Positions 59,479 through 64,000 of a DNA stretch of 64,000 bases are shown piece by piece (position 1 is the stretch's first letter; every line of letters starts with the position of its first letter). The notes below the pieces were generated by a model, which was not told the DNA's origin, made no database searches, and was given only the letters and a program-made list of their open reading frames with translations. Location: NCBI RefSeq assembly GCF_900105595.1, contig NZ_LT629784.1, forward strand, positions 2,418,001 to 2,482,000, in the 5' to 3' direction. The stretch comes from Stappia sp. ES.058. Lineage in GTDB: Bacteria > Pseudomonadota > Alphaproteobacteria > Rhizobiales > Stappiaceae. A program made the translations under genes and the position numbers.

Positions 59479-60327
59479 TCACCGCTCGGCGGTCGTTCCC
59501 GCCCCTGGGTCGGGCGCGATCAACTGGTCCATCGTGCGCGACGGTTCGCTGCACCCCGCCTTGCCGACAACGCGTGCCGGAACGCCCGCGACCGTGGAAT
59601 TGGCCGGAACGTCGCTCAGGACCACAGACCCCGACGCAACCTTGGAGCAATGGCCGATCTCGATGTTGCCGAGAACCTTGGCGCCGGCCCCGATCAGTAC
59701 GCCATGGCGGATCTTGGGATGGCGGTCGCCTTCCTCCTTGCCGGTGCCGCCAAGGGTGACATTCTGCAAGATTGAGACATTGTCCTCGATCTGCGCCGTC
59801 GCCCCGATAACGATGCCGGTCGCGTGATCCATAAAGACGCCATTGCCCACGGGCACTGCCGGGTGGATGTCGACCTGGAAGATCTCGGAATTGCGGCTTT
59901 GCAGATAGAGCGCGAAATCCTTGCGCCCGCGCCGCCACAGCCAGTTCGCCAACCGATGCGTCTGAAGCGCATGAAAGCCCTTGAAGTAGAGCAGCGGCTC
60001 GAGAAACCGCGTGCAGGCCGGGTCCCGGTCGTAGACCGCAACGAGGTCGACGCGAAACGTGTCGCCGAGCTCCCGGCTGTCGGAAAGCGCCTCCAGATAG
60101 GTCTGGCGGATCAGCGAGGGCGACACCACGACGTGGCCGAGCCGGTCCGCGAGACGGTGTACCACGGCCTCCTCGAGCCGCTCATGGTTGAGCACCGTTT
60201 CATAGGCGAAGGAGGCAAGTGCCGGTTCGCAGCGGGCCATCGCCTCGGCTTCCTCGCGCAGTCTCTCCCACACGGGGTCGTGACGCGGCAGACCGGCCGC
60301 TTCGGAAACTTGCTGGGATTGCGGCAT
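59479..60327 (-). CDS. cysE: Serine O-acetyltransferase
   Basis: 282 residues. It makes O-acetylserine, the precursor of cysteine. The N-terminal helical domain (DPVWERLREEAEAMARCEPA) is followed by the left-handed beta-helix (QVDIHPAVPVGNGVFMDHAT; GVLIGAGAKVLGNIEIGHCS; VLSDVPANSTVAGVPARVVG). The C-terminal tail that mediates feedback inhibition and binding to CysK is present (TMDQLIAPD). An AGGAGG precedes ATG 60327; longer frames upstream are rejected. Confidence 0.95.
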   Translation of the reverse strand: MPQSQQVSEAAGLPRHDPVWERLREEAEAMARCEPALASFAYETVLNHERLEEAVVHRLADRLGHVVVSPSLIRQTYLEALSDSRELGDTFRVDLVAVYDRDPACTRFLEPLLYFKGFHALQTHRLANWLWRRGRKDFALYLQSRNSEIFQVDIHPAVPVGNGVFMDHATGIVIGATAQIEDNVSILQNVTLGGTGKEEGDRHPKIRHGVLIGAGAKVLGNIEIGHCSKVASGSVVLSDVPANSTVAGVPARVVGKAGCSEPSRTMDQLIAPDPGAGTTAER

Positions 60328-60558
60328 CTCAGCCTCCTGTGCTGGTGCAGCTCCGCCCGGTGTGCGGGCCGGCTTCTGAGCAGTCGAGCATTCGTCGGTT
60401 GCTGAAACCATATAGCCATTGGCCGGGCGAAGACCATAGCCAAGCCGTCTCCTCGGCATTTGTGGCAGGAAATCAGGGCACTTCATTCAGCCGCCCATTG
60501 GACAATCCGGCAAGGCCCTGCCAAAACGCGCGGGAACCGAGGGAGCGTTGAAAAGAAC

Positions 60559-61386
60559 ATGACACACGACAGCACCGTGGCCGGGCCCGACATGTCAACG
60601 GATCGCCCCCGCATCGAGACACATGTCGACGGGGCGACGGGTTGGCTTGTGATCCACAATCCCGCACGTCGCAACGCCGTCACGCTGGGGATGTGGCGCG
60701 CGCTCCCCGGGGCGCTCACCTCGCTTGCCGCGACCCCGGGACTGCGCTGCGTGATCCTGCGCGGCGCCGGAGACGCGACCTTTGTCGCCGGCGCGGATAT
60801 TTCCGAGTTCGCCACCCTGCGCAAGGACGCAGCGTCCGCGCGCGCCTACGAGGCAGCGAATGCCGCTGCCTTCGACGCTCTTCGCGACTGCGCCCTGCCG
60901 AGCGTCGCCATGATCCGCGGCTTCTGTCTTGGCGGCGGCCTCGGTCTTGCCGCGGCCTGCGATCTGCGCATCGCCGACGAAACGGCGCAATTCGGCATCC
61001 CGGCCGCGCGGCTGGGCGTCGGCTATCCGCCCTCCGCCATTGCCGACATCGTGCGCCTGGTCGGACCTTCTCGCGCAAAGCTGATGTTCTACACCGCCAG
61101 ACGCCTGGATTGCGGGCAGGCGCAGGCCGCCGGTCTGATCGACCTGGCCGTGGGGGACGACGACCTCGAGGCGGCCACCCGCGAACTCGCCACCACGATT
61201 TCAAACGGCGCGCCGCTGACGCTTGCCGCCGCCAAGGCCGGGGTCGACGCCGTTGCCGGAAAGATGTCGCCCGAGGAACTCGAGGCCTGCCAGGCTCTGG
61301 CCGACGCCTGTTTCGACAGCGCGGATTTCGCCGAAGGCCGGAGCGCCTTTCTGGAAAAGCGCACGCCGGCCTTCACCGGAAAATGA
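60559..61386 (+). CDS. Enoyl-CoA hydratase/isomerase-family protein lacking the second catalytic Glu
   Basis: 275 residues, crotonase fold. The oxyanion-hole segments VAGADISEFATLR and RGFCLGGGLGLAAACDLRIADE are normal and Glu141 (equivalent of Glu144 in rat crotonase) is kept. The position of the second catalytic Glu is Ala149 in QFGIPAARLG, where classic hydratases have Q-P-E. It may therefore be an isomerase, decarboxylase or hydrolase of acyl-CoA. Divergent from cysE with a 231-bp gap; the downstream gene converges on it. Confidence 0.85.
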   Translation: MTHDSTVAGPDMSTDRPRIETHVDGATGWLVIHNPARRNAVTLGMWRALPGALTSLAATPGLRCVILRGAGDATFVAGADISEFATLRKDAASARAYEAANAAAFDALRDCALPSVAMIRGFCLGGGLGLAAACDLRIADETAQFGIPAARLGVGYPPSAIADIVRLVGPSRAKLMFYTARRLDCGQAQAAGLIDLAVGDDDLEAATRELATTISNGAPLTLAAAKAGVDAVAGKMSPEELEACQALADACFDSADFAEGRSAFLEKRTPAFTGK

Positions 61387-61817
61387 CCCGCCCGCGCCAG
61401 ACTCACTTTGTTAACCGATTCCGCGCAGCCTCATGAATGCGCCCGGGACCGACCGGGCGCCCGACCACCCGGGTTGACGCGGCCGCACAGGACTGATTCC
61501 TTGGCCCCCGCGCTCAGGTTTGATTCTCCGTTTGAGGCGCTTCATGCAATGGAAGAAGCGAAACCTCCCGGCACAAGACCTCATAAGACCGCTTACTGTG
61601 GAAAAACAAGAAGATGAACCATCTTCTTGAAGCGATGAATGATGCTCTTCAAGCTTCCACTTAACACTCAATTAACCATATAAACATCTGATTTATCTAA
61701 ATAAAATCGAAAACACACCTTCCGGCAGCGCCACGACCGCGCAAATTGCCGGGCGGGGTCTTCCACAGCCGCATGCGGCGGGGGATAACGGGGATATCGC
61801 GTCGGAAAGAGCTGCCC
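61387..61817. other. Gene-free stretch with CtrA box, DnaA box and hairpins
   Basis: 431 bases between the 3' ends of two converging genes, without a convincing coding frame. Features: TTAA-N7-TTAA followed by CCAT (61661-61679), a DnaA-box match TGTGGAAAA (61597-61605), a 10-bp hairpin caagaagatg/catcttcttg (61607-61629), a second inverted pair cttgaag/cttcaag (61626-61653), three GATTC methylation sites, and an AT-rich segment at 61680-61712. Because neither neighbour needs a promoter here, an unannotated RNA or another chromosomal function is possible. Confidence 0.45.
61661..61679. promoter_or_regulatory. CtrA-type box in the gap between converging genes
   Basis: TTAA (61661-61664), CACTCAA, TTAA (61672-61675), then CCAT. 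It agrees with the full CtrA consensus TTAA-N7-TTAACCAT. There is no gene start close by in either direction. Confidence 0.55.
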
Positions 61818-62690
61818 TCAGGCCGCCTTCAGACGGTCGAGGAAGGACACAACGGCTCCGGCGAAGGCGTCGTTGCGGTCGCCGGCGACCATATGTCCGG
61901 CGCCCTTGACGTCGGCGTATTGGGCGTGGGGCACCAGCGTCAGGAACTCATCGACATGCGCATCGGTGACGAGTTCCGACCGCGCGCCGCGCACCAGCAG
62001 GACGGGGATATCGAGCGCTTTCGCCGCCGATACCAGCTTCGCCTCGATGGGCCCGGGCTCCTCGGCGTCACGCCCATGCCGCTGTTCGATGAAGCGCGGG
62101 TCCCAGTGCCAGCGGTAGCGGCCGTCGGCGTGCTGCCGCAGGTTCTTGGAAAGACCCTCGAGCGACTTCGGCCGCGAGCGGTGCGGCAGATAGCTTGCAA
62201 TGGCATCCGCGGCCTCCTCGACGCTTGCAAACCCGTCGTGCATGCGCTCCGACATGAAGGAGATGATCTTGTTGACGCCGGACGGATCCATCCTCGGCGT
62301 GATGTCGACAAGCACAAGCGCGGAGAGCGTTCCCGGCTTCAACGCCCCTTCGGCAAGCAGGGACGCAATCCCGCCGAGCGATGCGCCGATCGCGATCGGA
62401 CGGCTGCCGGTCTGTTCGGCGAGCCGGTCGGCGACCGCGACCACGTCGCGCCCGAAATCCTCGAACCGGTATCCGCCATCCTCGACCCAGTCGCTGTCGC
62501 CGTGACCCCGCTGGTCGAGGCTCCAGGCCAGCATCCCGGCTTTCGCGAGCCGGGCCCCGGTGGCGTCCCAGGCGTGGCGGGTCTGGCCGCCGCCATGCAG
62601 AAGAAGCGCCGGCCGCCCCCTCTCGCCGAACACATCCGCGATGAGCCGGTTCCCGTCCGCGCCGGCGAGTTCGATCTGCCGACCGCTCAT
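61818..62690 (-). CDS. Alpha/beta hydrolase
   Basis: 290 residues. Typical fold with the oxyanion segment LLLHGGGQTRHAW, Asp-Arg-Gly-His segment SLDQRGHGDSDW, nucleophile elbow GASLGG and catalytic His in VKGAGHMVAGDRN. Substrate cannot be predicted. Its start overlaps the end of the other alpha/beta hydrolase gene by 4 bp (ATGA), so the two are co-translated. Confidence 0.9.
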   Translation of the reverse strand: MSGRQIELAGADGNRLIADVFGERGRPALLLHGGGQTRHAWDATGARLAKAGMLAWSLDQRGHGDSDWVEDGGYRFEDFGRDVVAVADRLAEQTGSRPIAIGASLGGIASLLAEGALKPGTLSALVLVDITPRMDPSGVNKIISFMSERMHDGFASVEEAADAIASYLPHRSRPKSLEGLSKNLRQHADGRYRWHWDPRFIEQRHGRDAEEPGPIEAKLVSAAKALDIPVLLVRGARSELVTDAHVDEFLTLVPHAQYADVKGAGHMVAGDRNDAFAGAVVSFLDRLKAA

Positions 62691-63460
62691 GCCCTGCCCT
62701 CCCGCGACACCGATTCCAGAAAGGCGAGAACACCCTCCTTGTAGACCTTGTCGCCGACGGCGACCATGTGATCCCGGTTCGGGATGTCGAGCACCTCGGC
62801 GCGCGGCATCAGTTTGGCAAGATCGGCGGCGGACCCGGCGATCTCGTCCCTCGTTCCCACCGCAACCAGCACCGGCTGCGAGATCCGCGCAACCTCGTCC
62901 TGCGAGATCCTCTGGCGCGAGGAGCGCATACAGGCAGCAAGCGCCTTGCGATCGGATCCGGTCTGCTCGGCAAACGCCCGGAAGGCCCGTCCGGTGCGGT
63001 CCTTCACGTCGGAGAGCTTTTCCGCCTCGAGCGCGCTGGCGATCGGCTCGGGATTGCCGATCCCCGTGATCATGCCGTAACCGAGCCCGCCGAAAATGGC
63101 GCTGCGCACCCGGTCGGGGTGATTCAGGGTGAGAAAGGCGGTGATGCGCGCGCCCATCGAATAGCCCATCACGTCCACGCCGGTCAGGTCCAGATGCTCC
63201 AGAAGCCGCCTTGCGTCTTCCGCCATGGCCGGCGCGCCGTAGTCGTCCGGATCGTGCGTGCCGTCGCTCTCGCCATGCCCGCGGTTGTCGATGGCGATCA
63301 CCCGGCGCCCGGCCTCGACCAGCATCTCGACCCAGCCGGGGTAGGCCCAGTTCACCTGTTTGTTCGACGCAAACCCGTGAATCAGCAGGACGGGTTCCCC
63401 GCGGCCCTCGTCCAGATAGGCAAGCCGAAGACCGGCGGACTCAAAATGCGGCATGATCAT
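62687..63460 (-). CDS. Alpha/beta hydrolase (upstream of a coupled pair)
   Basis: 257 residues. LIHGFASNKQVNW, AIDNRGHGESDG, nucleophile elbow GYSMGA, acid in TRDEIAG and His in NRDHMVAVG. ATG 63460 is used; ATG 63454 is an alternative. A MerR/LiuR-like operator lies 7 bases before the start. The two hydrolases could act in one degradation step, but this is not shown. Confidence 0.88.
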   Translation of the reverse strand: MIMPHFESAGLRLAYLDEGRGEPVLLIHGFASNKQVNWAYPGWVEMLVEAGRRVIAIDNRGHGESDGTHDPDDYGAPAMAEDARRLLEHLDLTGVDVMGYSMGARITAFLTLNHPDRVRSAIFGGLGYGMITGIGNPEPIASALEAEKLSDVKDRTGRAFRAFAEQTGSDRKALAACMRSSRQRISQDEVARISQPVLVAVGTRDEIAGSAADLAKLMPRAEVLDIPNRDHMVAVGDKVYKEGVLAFLESVSREGRA

Positions 63461-63466
63461 ATTACC

Positions 63467-63482
63467 TTGACGTAAACGTAAA
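63467..63482 (-). promoter_or_regulatory. MerR-family (LiuR-like) operator upstream of the hydrolase pair
   Basis: The sequence TTGACGTAAACGTAAA is a near-perfect inverted repeat (TTTACGT and ACGTCAA around TT on the minus strand). This resembles sites bound by LiuR-type MerR regulators of branched-chain amino-acid and acyl-CoA catabolism. It lies just before the ribosome-binding site of the gene at 62687-63460. No MerR gene is in the window. Confidence 0.5.
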
Positions 63483-63689
63483 AACAGGAACCGCTAAGAT
63501 AGAGACCTTGAACGGGGATGAAAACCCCACCGGGAGCGGTGCGGCCTGCGCGGGATCCGGGCACGCCGCGAACCGGAGGCGGCATCGCGCCCGGGTCGCG
63601 TATTTCCGGCCCACGCCCCCTGTTCAAGCGCGCTCTTCCTGCGTATGGTCCGCGAACTCGGCAACCAACAGAAACGACGGATGGTCACG

Positions 63690-63941
63690 ATGGCGGATGG
63701 TGTCGTCCCCCACTTTCAAAACGACACCGGTCTCGAACGCATCGAGATCGGCGCGAAGGAATTCCAGTGCATCGGCGCCAGGCCGCCCTTCGATCACCCG
63801 CATGTCTATCTCGACATGGGCGGTGACAGCGAAATCGTCTGTCCCTATTGCTCGACGCTGTACCGCTACAATTCGGCGCTTGGACCGGGCGAGGCCGATC
63901 CCGCCGACAGCGTCTGGACGCCCGTTCCCGCCTCGGCTTAA
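63690..63941 (+). CDS. Zinc-finger domain protein (NDUFS6-like)
   Basis: 83 residues. The zinc ligands are in FQCIG, RPPFDHPHVYLDMG and IVCPYCSTLYRYN (Cys-His-Cys-Cys), matching the zf-CHCC family, which in Rhizobiales relates to the NDUFS6 subunit of complex I. I chose ATG 63690; ATG 63681 is three codons earlier. Adjacent genes are unrelated, so a role in respiratory complex I is from family knowledge. Confidence 0.85.
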   Translation: MADGVVPHFQNDTGLERIEIGAKEFQCIGARPPFDHPHVYLDMGGDSEIVCPYCSTLYRYNSALGPGEADPADSVWTPVPASA

Positions 63942-64000
63942 ACCGCCGTCCTTCGTGATGAGCCCTCAGCCGACGCGTCATGCAACCGGCGGGGGCCTTT

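Noticed and set aside
61411..61671. Small open frames on both strands in the gap before the hydrolase gene
   Set aside because: They begin with TTG, lack ribosome-binding sites and show no protein-like pattern.
61387..61817. A chromosomal replication origin
   Set aside because: Only one clear DnaA box and a CtrA box are seen, and the neighbours are not the usual origin genes. Kept as a finding but not called as an origin.

Overview
The window is GC-rich chromosomal DNA from an alphaproteobacterium, most likely a member of the Hyphomicrobiales (Rhizobiales). The evidence is the contiguous Rhizobium-type order secE-nusG-rplKAJL-rpoBC-str-S10-spc, the 101-residue zinc-free S14, alphaproteobacterial families (DUF2336, DUF3126, a PF07310-type PAS protein, PilZ, a NifU-like scaffold next to yidD, folE and hisI), and several TTAA-N7-TTAA (CtrA-type) motifs. 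No genus is assigned; a marine or Stappiaceae-like lineage is only a guess.

Bases 1-29,000 form the translation and transcription core, almost all on the minus strand. Transcription runs from a consensus promoter near 29,090 through tRNA-Tyr, tRNA-Gly and a second tuf gene that ends at a strong terminator. It then continues with tRNA-Trp, secE, nusG, rplK, rplA, rplJ, rplL, rpoB and rpoC (terminator at 14,880), a small unknown gene, rpsG, fusA, the first tuf gene, and the S10 and spc clusters down to a secY cut by the window edge. Two points stand out. The rpsL (S12) gene expected before rpsG is absent, and its place holds a promoter followed by about 375 bases of hairpin-rich leader. The two tuf genes are identical over 1,226 bp, including 47 bp of shared 3' flank.

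Bases 29,000-43,000 hold housekeeping and accessory genes: rlmB, tRNA-Thr, a fatty-acid desaturase divergent from an XRE regulator, a cytochrome c' with a di-heme cytochrome c, cutA, nadK, a response regulator/Hpt/DUF2336 signalling group, a lytic transglycosylase with a CtrA-type box, a MaoC dehydratase with a CoA-ester lyase, a ChaA-type antiporter, and a coupled flavin reductase/nitroreductase pair.

Bases 43,000-54,000 hold a secreted repeat protein, an acyltransferase, thrS, a two-gene operon (a GNAT acetyltransferase fused to a C39-like cysteine peptidase, then a RimK-like ATP-grasp ligase), yidD, a NifU-like scaffold, folE, hisI, a CBS-domain protein and a rhomboid protease. The GNAT-peptidase/ATP-grasp operon is the best candidate for an uncharacterised biochemical system here.

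Bases 54,000-64,000 hold a PAS protein, a tandem PilZ protein, a LapG-like (BTLCP) cysteine peptidase behind an AT-rich repeat-bearing island, a gamma-carbonic anhydrase, two small membrane proteins separated by CtrA-like boxes, DUF3126, cysE, an atypical crotonase, two overlapping alpha/beta hydrolases with a MerR/LiuR-like operator, and an NDUFS6-like zinc-finger protein. A gene-free stretch at 61,387-61,817 between two converging genes combines a CtrA box, a DnaA-box match and stable hairpins.
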